A program made the position numbers and the translations under genes. Shown piece by piece: positions 54,894 to 64,000 of a stretch of 64,000 nt of DNA. Numbering within the stretch: position 1 is the stretch's first letter; every line of letters starts with the position of its first letter. Source of the DNA: Methylocystis sp. B8 (GTDB taxonomy: Bacteria > Pseudomonadota > Alphaproteobacteria > Rhizobiales > Beijerinckiaceae); contig NZ_VBTZ01000003.1 in NCBI RefSeq assembly GCF_005771425.1, forward strand, positions 1 to 64,000, given 5' to 3'. The notes beneath the pieces were generated by a model. That model saw only the letters and a list, made by a program, of their open reading frames with translations. It was not told the DNA's origin and did not search any database.

Positions 54894-56240
54894 ATGAGCG
54901 TGCGGATTGCGAAGCTGACAAAACGGATTGTCGACACGGCGCAGCCTGAGTCTGAGCGTTATGTCGTCTGGGATAGCGCGCTGAGAGGCTTCGGGCTTCG
55001 GGTCGAGCCGTCGGGGACGAAGACGTTTCTCGTCCGATATCGCTTCGGAGGTCGGAAGCGCTTTCTCGCGATCGGTCGGTTCGGACATCTGACGCCGGAA
55101 CAGGCGAGGGGGCTGGCCCAGGCAACGCTCGCAGATGTGCGTCACGGCAGTGACCCCGCAGAAGAACGCCGCGAGGAGCGAGCGGCGATCACCGTCGACG
55201 AACTCGCAAAGAGATTTCTCGCCGAGCACGTAGGGCCCAAGCGGAAGGGCACAACGGCGGTTCATTACCGCAGCCTGATAGAACGCTATGTCTTGCCCAA
55301 ACATGGATCCCGGAAGGCGCATGATTTCACGCGGTCAGACCTCGCACGGTTACATTTGTCGATACGAGACCATCCCTATCAGGCAAATCGGCTGCTCGCG
55401 GTAGTCGCAAGCATGTATTCTTTCGCAGAGCGGCTTGGACTAGTCGCAGATGGGTGCAATCCCGCGGCTCGGATTGAGCGGTTTCCAGAGTCGCGGCGGG
55501 AACGCTTCCTAACGACGGAAGAGTTGGCGCGGCTCGGAGAGGCATTTCGCCGATTTGAGAACGACGGGCGGTTCCGAGAGGGGATTGTAGCGCTGCGGCT
55601 CCTACTTTTTACAGGAGCGCGCTTGCGCGAAATCCTTCATCTGCGCTGGGAACATGTTGATATGGAGCGGGGCTTGCTGTTTCTCCCCGATTCCAAGACC
55701 GGCAAGAAGACGATATTTCTTAACGCGCCGGCGCTGTCGGTACTTCGATCGCTGGAGAGGGGCGGAGCTTGCGTCATACCCGGCGCGGATCCAAATTTCC
55801 CGCGAGCGGATCTTAAGAAGCCATGGGCGGCAGTGACTGAGGCCGCCGCTCTTCCGGGGTTGCGCATTCATGACCTGCGACATTCGTTCGCCAGTGTCGG
55901 CGCCGGAGCAGGACTTGGCTTGCCGATCGTCGGCAAGCTCCTTGGCCATACGCAGGCTTCCACGACTAGCCGCTATGCGCATCTCGACGCCGATCCGATC
56001 CGACGCGCAGCTGATGCGATAGGTGAGACCATTGCCGCAGCGCTTGATAAAAATGGCGGCAGTAATGCAAGTTCGAAGTCTGGTCAAAAGCATTTGTCAC
56101 TTTGCGACAAACTTCAGTTGTCGCCAATCTGGCGTCCTATTCCCGCAAATCGCAATAATCTGCTCTTCCCAAAAATCTCGATCACTTTATCGTCCGGCCC
56201 TCTCAAAAGCCACGACTCTAACTTCATCTGGACGACATAG
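54894..56240 (+). CDS. Tyrosine integrase (DUF4102 arm-binding domain)
   Basis: A 448-residue integrase. An N-terminal arm-binding domain (ALRGFGLRVEPSGTKTFLVRYR), the core-binding helical domain and the catalytic domain are seen. The Arg/His/Arg/Tyr set is GARLREI, HDLRHSFAS and GHTQASTTSRYAHLD. ATG 54894 has GGAGG upstream; 54810 is rejected. The natural family ends near ETIAAALDKNG, about residue 385; the last roughly 60 residues (from SNASSKSGQ) run over a stretch that, on the opposite strand, reads as a small ORF beginning MKTAIC, so the tail is probably created by an insertion junction. The gene is otherwise intact. Confidence 0.88.
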   Translation: MSVRIAKLTKRIVDTAQPESERYVVWDSALRGFGLRVEPSGTKTFLVRYRFGGRKRFLAIGRFGHLTPEQARGLAQATLADVRHGSDPAEERREERAAITVDELAKRFLAEHVGPKRKGTTAVHYRSLIERYVLPKHGSRKAHDFTRSDLARLHLSIRDHPYQANRLLAVVASMYSFAERLGLVADGCNPAARIERFPESRRERFLTTEELARLGEAFRRFENDGRFREGIVALRLLLFTGARLREILHLRWEHVDMERGLLFLPDSKTGKKTIFLNAPALSVLRSLERGGACVIPGADPNFPRADLKKPWAAVTEAAALPGLRIHDLRHSFASVGAGAGLGLPIVGKLLGHTQASTTSRYAHLDADPIRRAADAIGETIAAALDKNGGSNASSKSGQKHLSLCDKLQLSPIWRPIPANRNNLLFPKISITLSSGPLKSHDSNFIWTT

Positions 56241-56317
56241 CCGGGATCACGGCAGACCGTCCTTTCCAAAATTTCGCAGCAAATAGCTGTCTTCATCAAG
56301 AAAAGGGCGAATGAGCT

Positions 56318-57289
56318 TCACGCGGACGCTCCCTCCAGCTCGACGGGCGCGACCTTATTTTTAAGAAACCAGCGATAGGCGTCGACCACACCTTCCTCAA
56401 GACCAATTTGAGGGAGCCAGCCGAGCGTCATGATTCGGCTCGAATCCATCAGCTTGCGAGGCGTGCCGTCTGGCTTCGAGGCGTCGAAAACGATGCGCCC
56501 TTCATAGCCAACGGCGCGCTTCACGAGCTCGGCGAGGCCACGAATGGAGATTTCAGAGCCCGCGCCGCAGTTGATGTGCTCGTAGTCGTCGTAATTGTCT
56601 AGACAGAAGACGACGCCCCGCGCGAGGTCGTCCACATGGAGGAACTCCCGCAAGGGCGTGCCGGTGCCCCAGACAACGACTTCGCTCAGCCCTGCCTGCT
56701 TCCCTTCGTGGAACTTGCGAATGAGCGCCGGCATCACGTGGCTTGTCTTCAGGTCGAAATTATCATTCGGCCCGTAGAGATTGCAGGGCATAACGGAAAT
56801 GTATCGGCGACCATATTGCTTGCGGTAGGCTTGGCACAGCTTAATGCCGGCAATCTTGGCGATGGCGTACCATTCGTTCGTAGACTCAAGTGGCCCCGTT
56901 AAAAGCGCCTCCTCCTTGATCGGCTGTGGCGCGAACTTCGGATAGATGCAGGAAGAGCCGAGAAATACGAGGCGGTCGACTCCGGCCGCGTGAGCGGAAT
57001 GAATGACATTAACCTCGATCGCAAGATTGTCGTAAATGAAATCAGCCGGATATGTGTCATTGGCGTAAATGCCCCCGACTTTCGCCGCAGCGAAAATTAT
57101 TGCGTCCGGACGGCTCTGCTTCAGCCAGACCTCGACAGCCATCTGATGGCGCAAGTCTACGACTGCTCGGTCGGCCTTAATAACCTGGTCCCCCCGAGCT
57201 TCCAAATATCGAACCAAGGCGGAACCTACCATGCCGTTATGGCCTGCGACCCATATTCTCCGACAGGTCAACTTATCGTCTCCATCCAA
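56318..57289 (-). CDS. GDP-L-fucose synthase
   Basis: A 323-residue NAD(P)H-dependent epimerase/reductase of the short-chain dehydrogenase superfamily converting GDP-4-keto-6-deoxy-mannose to GDP-L-fucose. The Rossmann GHNGMVGSAL, LGSSCIYPKFAPQPIKEEALLTGPLE and the catalytic YxxxK in NEWYAIAKIAGIK are present. It would feed fucose to exopolysaccharide or lipopolysaccharide. The start is a TTG at 57289; no in-frame ATG precedes the Rossmann motif within the first residues. Its partner GDP-mannose dehydratase is not in the window. Confidence 0.9.
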   Translation of the reverse strand: MDGDDKLTCRRIWVAGHNGMVGSALVRYLEARGDQVIKADRAVVDLRHQMAVEVWLKQSRPDAIIFAAAKVGGIYANDTYPADFIYDNLAIEVNVIHSAHAAGVDRLVFLGSSCIYPKFAPQPIKEEALLTGPLESTNEWYAIAKIAGIKLCQAYRKQYGRRYISVMPCNLYGPNDNFDLKTSHVMPALIRKFHEGKQAGLSEVVVWGTGTPLREFLHVDDLARGVVFCLDNYDDYEHINCGAGSEISIRGLAELVKRAVGYEGRIVFDASKPDGTPRKLMDSSRIMTLGWLPQIGLEEGVVDAYRWFLKNKVAPVELEGASA

Positions 57290-58011
57290 GTGTAGTCCCA
57301 GATCTTGGGCCTACGACAACCATCAGTGCTTCATCTCCGTAGGTAACCGCAAAAAGCAATCCCACGCATTCGTTAAAACAACAGTGGTCTCACCTAAATC
57401 CCTTGCGGATCACCATACGGACGAGACACCTAATTGTCGAGTATAGAAGCCTGCGCCTGTATTGCGACATATCTGCTGCGATCGCGCTTGTTCATCCGGA
57501 GGGGTCAGAGTTCGAGGGTGAGATTGGCGCAACTGCGTCGCGTGATCAACCTGCAACCGGTGGAACTGGCCAGGTTCCAGCCGGTCGATGTTGGTCCATG
57601 CGTGCCTTTGAGCGTGACAACAGCAGGGACTCTCATCGCCAGCGAATGGAAGTTCAGGGGCAGGTCAGCATGGAGGGAATACCGCGCGGCAAATAAGTCA
57701 GAATTATCCCGTGGAGGATTCCGCGCGGGTCATCCGGAAAGCCGCAGGTGGATTTGGTGATTTAGTCGGCGGACAGGCCGAAGAGTGGGACGCGGCTGAT
57801 TACTGCTCAAGGCGCCAGCGCCGTGGGTATTACTTCAAAATTCAGTATTCACTGCCAGCAAGTCGGCATCCATGTCGAGAGCAGTACCGTCTGAAGCCAT
57901 GCCGACAATGACGTCGACCGTAACTACGTCGACATCGAGGACACGATTGCCTCGCTTACGAAGCGGTAGGGTTGCGTCGCCTTCAATTGCATTCGATGGC
58001 TCTATTCCTGC
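57290..58011. other. 722-bp stretch of unidentified, possibly degenerate DNA
   Basis: Several overlapping frames (57403-57696, 57434-57760, 57711-57911, plus strand) give no recognised similarity. Sequence composition and the lack of one dominant frame suggest decayed mobile DNA between the fucose synthase gene and the glycosyltransferase fragment. Confidence 0.4.
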
Positions 58012-58452
58012 TTAAGGGGTCGATATGAAAGATCGTAAGACCAGCTTATTGCCATCGAGATCACGCCATTGTTGCTCGGTGCACTGATCTGCTCGCACCG
58101 CGAAATACATAGTTCCTCTCGCAGCTCTCCAACCGAGGACTTGAAAATCAGGTCTCGGCGTGCGCCCCGCAAGACACGCGTCAATTTGCTGCGCAAGCGC
58201 CGCATTGCCCGCCACTCTAAAATAGAGCGCATTCCGGCCGCAGATTTTTTGAAAGACCGGAAGATCTGAAACGGTGACGCTCGTTCTATAGCGAGTGGCT
58301 TCAATCAAGGGCAATCCGAACCCTTCCGCGATCGAAAGCGAAACGAGATCCACAACGTTTTCGCCGTTCGAAGACCGTCGGCGCCTATTCGGCTTGGCGT
58401 CATGGCGCTGGCAGTCAGGAACGTCGATTGACGTTTCCGGCCATATCTCCAA
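58012..58452 (-). pseudogene. Glycosyltransferase family 4 C-terminal fragment
   Basis: The 146-residue frame has the C-terminal nucleotide-sugar-binding block of GT4 enzymes: SIAEGFGLPLIEATRYRTSV, SDLPVFQKICGRNALYF. The EGFGLPLIEA motif with its two Glu residues is the UDP/GDP-sugar site. The upstream N-terminal domain is missing and the first 40 residues are unrelated, so the gene is truncated. It resembles the corresponding block of the intact transferase at 62572. Confidence 0.72.
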
Positions 58453-58474
58453 GGCTGGTGACGGGGAGGTCTGA

Positions 58475-58723
58475 ACTCCGCTTTACGAAGCGGCCAACAT
58501 TATGCTGACGCGCTTCAAGGGCTTTAGCAGCCTCAGAGCCTGGGGCCTGAAGATTGCCCGAAAGCGCGGCCACAAGCGCGCTTGCGTGGCGGTCGCGCGC
58601 AAGCTCGCGGTAATCATGCGCGCCATGTGGCGTGATGGTTCGACGTTCCCATTCAAAGCGCCGGCGGCGCAGAAAAAGCCGAAAGGAAAGCGCGCGCTAA
58701 AGCTCCTTGGCGCTGCCACGTGA
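58475..58723 (+). pseudogene. IS110-family transposase C-terminal fragment
   Basis: PLYEAANIMLTRFKGFSSLRAWGLKIARKRGHKRACVAVARKLAVIMRAMW, read in two pieces, is the C-terminal end of an IS110/IS116/IS902-type transposase. About 80 residues remain and no start fits. It lies just upstream of a second, longer IS110 remnant of a different subgroup. Confidence 0.75.
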
Positions 58724-58916
58724 AGCTCAATTTGCTGCATCGACGACGGCGGACTGACGACGTTTTGAATCGAGGGAATCCGCGCGAGCGGAGAACAGTT
58801 CTGATGCAGACCAAGGGCGGCGGGAAGCACGATATCTTATGAAATGGCCTGCCCCTCACCTACCGGCTGGGGTGGTGGTGGCCCTGGCGGGTGAAAGAAA
58901 TCTGGGGGATTCCACA

Positions 58917-59938
58917 ATGAATATCGACGTGCTTGGAATTGACCTTAGCAAAAATGTTTGCAGCGTCGTTGGGCTGGACGGAAAAGGCGAGGTCGTTTTC
59001 CGCCGCCGCATCCGGAGAATTACATTGGCGCAGCTGGTCGAGAAGCTCCCAGCGTGCACCATCGGTATGGAGGCATGCTGCGGAGCCCATCATCTTGGAC
59101 GTCAATTTACGGCTCTGGGGCACACGGTCAAATTGATGCCCCCTGAATATGTAAAGTGTTACGTCAAGGCACAGAAAAATGACGACCGCGATGCCGAAGG
59201 AATCCCGGAAGCCGCGACCAGGCCAACGATGCGGTTTGTCACCTTGAAGAGCGAGGAACAGCTCGACATCCAGTCACTCTACCGCACGAGGGACCGTCTC
59301 GTCGGCGAACGAACCGCGCTCATCAATCAGCTGCGAGCTGTCCTTTTTGAGCGCGGCCTGGTTATCCCCAAAGGCCGAACAAAGCTGGATCGGTGGTTGC
59401 GGGAAGAACTGCCGAGCGCGAGCGGGCTGACCCCCGTATGCAGAAGCTGGTGAGCGACCTGATGCTCGAACTCCGGGAACTCGATACGCGGATTGCTGCA
59501 TTCGATCGCGAGTTCGCCGAATTGAGCCGAACCGACGAAACAATGCGCTCTCTGCTGTCGATTCCCGGCGTCGGCGTCATCAACGCCACGGCGATCGGAA
59601 CCGCCATTGGCGATGGGTCCGCATTTGCGAAAGCGCGTGACTTCGCGGAATGGCTGGGGCTCGTTCCCTGTCAAGTGACGACCCGAGGAAAGCCCCGGCT
59701 CGTCGGAATTACGAAACGTGGCAGCAGTTATTTGCGTATTTACTGATCCGCGGCGCCCGCTCCGTATTGCCGGGTCTGGCTAAGAGCGAGACCCCGTCTT
59801 GGGAGTTGGCCTCGCGCGCCGCTCGAATGGGCGAAACGCAATGTCGTTGTCGTCGCCTTGGCGAACAAACTGGCTCGTATCGTGTGGGCCGTTGCGCGGT
59901 CGGGGAACACGTTCGACTCCCGTCTGGTAGCAGTGTGA
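58917..59938 (+). pseudogene. IS110-family transposase, frameshifted
   Basis: The element starts MNIDVLGIDLSKNVCSVVG with the first Asp of the DEDD-like RuvC fold and continues with GMEACCGAHHLGR. The frame breaks near 59400-59440: a second frame (ERADPRMQKLVSDLMLELREL, Transposase_20 region SIPGVGVINATAIGTAIGDG) resumes, breaks near 59735, and again near 59825, before LEWAKRNVVVVALANKLARIVW and the end SRLVAV at 59938. Total size fits a full IS110 transposase of about 340 codons. At least three frameshifts make it inactive. Confidence 0.88.
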
Positions 59939-60653
59939 CGGCTGAAAGAATGACAGTGGAAATGCGCCCGAGCCGCATTCCGATTGCAAGAAATGTGCGG
60001 GTGGTGTGAACAAAGATGGCCCAACAATCGATCGGCGTTCGGTAAACCTGTCATCAGGCAAGGGCCCATTCGAGGCCGCGTATCTTATCAGGAACCGACC
60101 GCGCGACTCTCCATCTTGGCCGGACTTTTCATGTCGAGGCCGGATACGTTGATGCAGATTGTACGGTCCATTTTGAACACAACGCTTGCAGTCGGGGCAG
60201 GCCATACGTTGCCAGTGGCGCGCATGCGCGCGACCACGTTGATATGTCTGTGGATGATGCCCCGCGATCCCGATGCGGACTTGTGCCGCAGCTTTTTTTT
60301 TGACGTTGCTGAGCACGGAGGAGTGCATGGCGCTTCAGAGCTTTTCAAACGCGGGAGCGGTGCTGACATGACGGCTTTAACAGCCCGCGCGATCAACCGA
60401 AAACGCGCGCCTTCGCGCGCGACATCACCGTTGCTTGCGATTAACCGATGGAGGAAGATATGGAGACGAAAAAGCCGGGACGACGCCCGATTAAGAGGGC
60501 AAGATAAAAGAGACAGCCTGCGGCCTTGTCCGGCGGTCGGTTTGTTATTTCGGATCAATACGCTCGCACAGGCTGCCGGTTTCATCCACAGCCTGCCAAA
60601 CAGAATAACTATTTGCGCTCGCATATCAATTTCCACCTCGCACGACTCTTGAG
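59939..60653. other. 715-bp stretch without supported genes
   Basis: Opposing frames (59780-60328 and 60088-60909 minus) have no recognised similarity. A tiny frame METKKPGRRPIKRAR at 60460-60507 behind GGAGGA is the best candidate for a short peptide or a truncated conjugation gene start. A T8 run lies at 60293-60301. Confidence 0.4.
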
Positions 60654-61145
60654 ATGGCTGGCGACGACGATATCCGGATTCGCCCCGGGCATATTCGCCA
60701 GAAAAAGCCGGGAAAGGGAAAGAGTTTTGTGTCGCGCGTGCTCGCGGCGACGCAGAAGGCGGACGGATTGTATCGATCAGCCCCGCGCGGGAAGGGTCGC
60801 GGCGCCTTCGGCCGCGGCCGCGCCGCGAGCTTCTTCGCACTGCTTGGGTGGAGTGGCGTGGCTTGTGCTTGCTGTTCGATCCGCACTTTCGCTCAAGGAT
60901 CAGATCCACGCAAATGGCGCCACGTGGCTGGACCGGCGTCTTTTCGCCAACGAGCCTTTGCCGATCTTGGAAGCAGGCTTAGGTCTGGATGTCAGCAACG
61001 CGGTGGAGGCGGAGGGCGTCTTATCGCCGAAGGACTTGCTAGACGACAGCGGCAGCGACTCGTCTTCGCCAACGATCTCCTCGAAACGCTGCGCGCTCGC
61101 GAGCTGAATGAAGCGTCCGCCCGACTCCGTCCGATCAGCGTCTAG
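60654..61145 (+). pseudogene. Broken VirD2-like relaxase (internally deleted)
   Basis: Two pieces of one gene are seen. The N-terminus MAGDDDIRIRPGHIRQKKPGK with ATQKADG and GRGRAASFF matches VirD2-like (DUF3363-type) conjugal relaxases. The C-terminal piece (from about 60890) reads SLKDQIHANGATWLDRRLFANEPLP in one frame and EGLARRQRQRLVFANDLLETLRARELNEASARL in another, which are the corresponding later blocks. The middle, including the catalytic Tyr/His region, is missing and the frames are shifted. It marks a former integrative-conjugative element. Confidence 0.75.
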
Positions 61146-61148
61146 CTG

Positions 61149-61230
61149 GCGCGCCACGCGCTTGCCGGAGATCGACGTGTCCGGGATCGCCGCGAGGCAA
61201 TTGCGGGTCACGTCATCGACGATGTTCAGG
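61149..61230 (-). pseudogene. IS3-family integrase-core fragment (minus strand)
   Basis: LNIVDDVTRNCLAAIPDTSISGKRVARQLDADR on the minus strand is the DDE integrase core beginning of an IS3-type OrfB (first Asp in IVDDVTR). Only about 27 codons survive, sandwiched between the relaxase remnant and the IS66 fragment. Confidence 0.65.
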
Positions 61231-61231
61231 A

Positions 61232-61531
61232 CTGACCCGCTTCGTCGACGACGGGCGTATCGAGATCGACTCCAATATCGTCGAGCGTTTCATTCGTCCG
61301 ATCGCTTTGAACCGAAAAAATGCGCTCTTCGCCAGATCCGACGGCGGCGAGCACTGGGGGATCATCGCCTCGCTCGCGGAGAACTGCAAACTCTGTCGCG
61401 TCGATCCGCGGGCCTACTTCGGGGACAGGCTCACGAAGATCGTCAACGGTCATCTCAACAGCGAGATCGACGGGCTCCTAGCTCCTACCTTGGGCCTCGC
61501 GCCGCCCGCTGCGCTCAAAGACGTGGCCTGA
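61232..61531 (+). pseudogene. IS66-family transposase C-terminal fragment
   Basis: LTRFVDDGRIEIDSNIVERF, IRPIALNRKNALFARSDGGEH and NCKLCRVDPRAYFGDRLTKIV are the C-terminal part of an IS66 TnpC transposase, in one frame to the stop at 61531. The N-terminal two thirds are absent. It adjoins the IS3 fragments. Confidence 0.85.
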
Positions 61532-61674
61532 AAACGCCGCTTACGATCTGGGAGGGTACGCCCGGCGAGGTTGAAACGCACCGCTCCCGCAGTATTCAAA
61601 CTATTTCCTCCCGTTCCCAACCGACGCTGTATCGCATTCGCCCAAATCGTTTCATCATGAGGCAGATGCTCTGC

Positions 61675-62190
61675 TATGGCCGGAGCGTCCGAGAATGCCT
61701 GGCCATCAGGATAAATCGCAAGCTTAACTCGACGGACGTCATCGACGTGCTGTCCGATCTGTTCATTCTGCGCGGCGTCCCCGGCCATGTGCGATCAGAC
61801 AATGGCCCCGAGTTCATCGCCAAGGTCGTGCAGGATTGGATAACCCGCCGTCGGCGCCAGGACCGCTTACGTCGAGCCAGGCAGTCCATGGGAGAATGGC
61901 TATTGCGAGAGCTTCAATTCGAAGCTTCGCGACGAACTGCTAAACGGCGAGATCTTCTACTCGCTCAAGGAAGCGCGGATCGTCATCGAAAGCTGGCGGC
62001 GTAATTACAATGAAGTGCGGCCACATTCGTCGTTGGGATTTCGGCCGCCAGCCCCCGCGGTTCTGTTCCCCGAGCGCCCGGCTGCGCAACCCCAGCCAGC
62101 TCCGCCCGGGCGCTCAGCCGCTGGTCCAAATGCCGCTCTTAAACTAACATTCGAACTGGATCACCAAATGGGGGCGGGCCACCTCTCGCT
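61675..62190 (+). pseudogene. IS3-family OrfB C-terminal remnant, frameshifted
   Basis: RECLAIRINRKLNSTDVIDVLSDLFILRGVPGHVRSDNGPEFIAKVVQDWI is a typical IS3 OrfB segment, here given in three short parts, with the DDE second Asp in RSDNGPEF. Just after QDWIT the frame shifts; the other frame continues with WENGYCESFNSKLRDELLNGE, RPHSSLGFRPPAP and a tail LKLTFELDHQMGAGHLS typical of IS3 elements. Catalytic residues are split between frames, so it is inactive. Confidence 0.8.
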
Positions 62191-62571
62191 CGCGATCAGT
62201 CTGCCGACGATGATTGTGGGCTTCACCCGTTACAGCCGTGATCGGAGTTTTTTCGGTCTTGGGACAAACCCGCTCCTTTGTCCTCCTCATGGCGCTCGGC
62301 TCTATCTTCGGAGTTCATCGGCGGTCGGCTGCTCGGCATTGTGCCGAGCGCGATTTTGTGAAAAGGTTATAACTCTGGTATGAATTTAGCGTGCGAGATA
62401 AGGCTTCTGCGGTCCCTGCCGCAAAATCATTGGGCATCAGCCAGCTTTGAGCCGCTGCATTCGCGCTCGAGGATGAAGTGGCTTTTTTTGATTTTCGAGG
62501 GCGCCATGAACAGAGTCCTTGTGACGGCCGCCGGCCGCGCGTTATCGGCGTAAATCCGACGAAGAATTAAG
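62191..62571. other. Spacer before the terminal glycosyltransferase
   Basis: No gene is supported. AT-rich parts near 62365-62400 (AAGGTTATAACTCTGG) may include a promoter for the downstream gene, but no clear -35/-10 pair is seen. Confidence 0.4.
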
Positions 62572-63978
62572 ATGAACTCCGACCGAAAATTATCGTTGCA
62601 TTTTGTTAAGGAGCGGCGCGCCGAAGAAGAATATTTGCGCGCCTACGCTGTCGATGACGCGACGAGATTCGTCTACATAAAGCTCAAGGAGCTCTATTGG
62701 ACCGTGGGCCGGTTTCTCGGCTTCGTAGGCCGGCGAGAACCGGCCCCAAGAGAGGCATATTGCGAACGTCCCAAGCTGACCGACGAACAAATGGAGGGAG
62801 CCGCCTCCGCGCTCAAGTGCCCGCGCGTGCTGATCGACGTTACGCTCACGCATCGATTCGAGCGACACACAGGGATACAGCGCGCCATCCGTGAGATGAG
62901 CAGGCTGGCTTTCGGGGACGGCCGCGCGCTGCCTGTGATCGTCGAGGGGGGCCGCCTGCGCTCCTATTTCGATCACCCGTCGCTGCCGAGCGTGATCGAG
63001 GTCGGCCCCGGCGACAAGTTCCTGATGGCGGATTCGAGTTGGGAGCTGCTCGATGAATATCTGCCGGTCCTCGCGCAAGTTTCGGCGCAAGGCGGCGAAG
63101 TCGTCGTCTGCCTTTATGACATCATCCCGCTTCTCTACCCTCTTGCGGTCTCCCCTGAAGCGGCGGAGCTCTTCAGCCTATGGTTCGAAAAAATCGTCTT
63201 AAAGAGCGACGTGGTTATGTGCATTTCCGAATGGACCGCCACAAATTATCGTGATTATATCACAAAAAATAGTTGCCAGACGAAGCAGGGACAGAGAATT
63301 GGGTGGTGGCGCTTGGGTGCCGATTTTCAACTCGACACGCATCAGCCGCCGTCGTCCCGCGCTGTCGGCCTCACCTCGCGAGACTCGCCGTTCTTCCTGA
63401 GCGTCGGCACGCTGGAGCCCCGGAAAGGCTATTCCATCGCCCTAGCCGCTTTCGAAAAGCTCTGGAACGACAATGTCGATGTCCGCTATGTCATCGTGGG
63501 TCGTCAGGGAGGCCGGGCCAAGGCGCTCGAAGCGAGAATTACCTCGCACGCCGAATATGGCCGCCGGCTCATCTGGGTCAATGACGCCAATGACGCGGAT
63601 CTTTGTCATTACTATACGCATGCCCGGGCGTTGATCTACGCCTCGGTGATCGAGGGCTTCGGTCTCCCATTAGTCGAAGCGCAGCATCATGGCTTGCCCG
63701 CAATTGTCTCCGATCTCCCGGTCTTTCATGACATCGGCGGCGAACAAGTGCGCTATTTCGATCTTCTTGACGAAGAAAGTCTTGCGGTGGAAATTTTACG
63801 CGTGATCCAGAACCCGAGGCCAAAAGGCGCCGTCACCCCAACGTACACATGGCGTCAGTCGATCAATTGTCTGCTGGATACGATCAACGATGACACCCTG
63901 CAACTCGGAGTTCCCCGCAGCCCGGATAAGACATCGCCACCGCAAGAACGTGGATCGCGCCGACTCAGCCTGCGATGA
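62572..63978 (+). CDS. Glycosyltransferase family 4
   Basis: A 468-residue cytosolic or membrane-associated transferase. The N-terminal half has LIDVTLTHRFERHTGIQRAIREMSRL and CLYDIIPLLYPLAVS; the C-terminal half has the GT4 donor-site motifs FFLSVGTLEPRKGYSIALAAF, YVIVGRQGG and ASVIEGFGLPLVEAQHHGLPAIVSDLPVFHDI. It probably transfers a sugar from a nucleotide donor in exopolysaccharide or O-antigen assembly. ATG 62572 is preceded by GAAGAATTAAG, a weak but acceptable ribosome binding site. It is intact, unlike the neighbouring transferase fragment at 58012. Confidence 0.88.
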   Translation: MNSDRKLSLHFVKERRAEEEYLRAYAVDDATRFVYIKLKELYWTVGRFLGFVGRREPAPREAYCERPKLTDEQMEGAASALKCPRVLIDVTLTHRFERHTGIQRAIREMSRLAFGDGRALPVIVEGGRLRSYFDHPSLPSVIEVGPGDKFLMADSSWELLDEYLPVLAQVSAQGGEVVVCLYDIIPLLYPLAVSPEAAELFSLWFEKIVLKSDVVMCISEWTATNYRDYITKNSCQTKQGQRIGWWRLGADFQLDTHQPPSSRAVGLTSRDSPFFLSVGTLEPRKGYSIALAAFEKLWNDNVDVRYVIVGRQGGRAKALEARITSHAEYGRRLIWVNDANDADLCHYYTHARALIYASVIEGFGLPLVEAQHHGLPAIVSDLPVFHDIGGEQVRYFDLLDEESLAVEILRVIQNPRPKGAVTPTYTWRQSINCLLDTINDDTLQLGVPRSPDKTSPPQERGSRRLSLR

Positions 63979-64000
63979 CCGCCGGCGTGGTCGAGCGCGG

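Noticed and set aside
60890-61145. Separate small genes in the relaxase remnant region
   Set aside because: The frames match successive blocks of one VirD2-like protein, so they are a frameshifted pseudogene.
1-64000. CRISPR array
   Set aside because: No set of regularly spaced repeats with unique spacers was seen; the repeats present are palindromes or single direct pairs.

Overview
The window is high-GC, densely coded alphaproteobacterial chromosome, most likely from the Hyphomicrobiales. Three observations support this: an uninterrupted S10-spc-alpha ribosomal supercluster in alphaproteobacterial order, an SOS box of the alphaproteobacterial GTTC-N7-GTTC type, and palindromic intergenic repeats like those of Rhizobiales. 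A methylotroph or methanotroph relative of Beijerinckiaceae/Methylocystaceae would fit, but no C1 gene is present to prove it.

Layout. (1) 1-14876: end of tuf, then rpsJ to rplQ with secY, adk and rpoA; several palindromic elements sit in the spacers, and a promoter-like sequence precedes rpsM. (2) 15069-18721: envelope and housekeeping genes (HtrA protease, CutA, SppA, IHF-beta, LapA-like). (3) 18850-24433: SOS mutagenesis operon imuA-imuB-dnaE2 behind a LexA box, on the minus strand. (4) 24559-28318: GyrI-like protein, a dihaem cytochrome c and a catalase-like haem protein. (5) 28783-35029: an unusual module of a P-type ATPase with an N-terminal HMA2-like domain, a translationally coupled and divergent MetK paralogue, a second HMA2-like protein, a small membrane-anchored protein and an MgtE-like transporter. 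(6) 35041-40646: galactoside use (GH42 beta-galactosidase, galK, galT) followed by the two subunits of a 3-oxoacid CoA-transferase. (7) 40756-42341: small secreted Cys-rich protein, lytic transglycosylase, haem-oxygenase-like monooxygenase. (8) 42388-49354: molybdate cluster with an HTH-PBP regulator, modA, an outer-membrane porin, a molbindin, modB and modC. (9) 49665-53238: YtaF/MntP-like membrane protein and an MgtA-type P-ATPase. (10) 53336-54285: Cys-cluster protein with a coupled small ORF. (11) 54712-62571: a decayed integrative region with an intact tyrosine integrase beside what looks like a tRNA-Lys remnant, GDP-fucose synthase, a glycosyltransferase fragment, IS110, IS66 and IS3 remnants and a broken VirD2-like relaxase. 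(12) 62572-63978: an intact glycosyltransferase.

How the genes work together. The first quarter builds ribosomes, the Sec channel and RNA polymerase. The imu operon provides damage-inducible translesion synthesis. Regions 5 and 9 hold four cation-transport proteins. Region 8 is a full Mo uptake system from outer membrane to cytosolic binding protein. Regions 11-12 look like a surface-polysaccharide locus disrupted by a former integrative-conjugative element. The most unusual part is the ATPase/MetK-like/HMA2 module at 28.8-33.8 kb.
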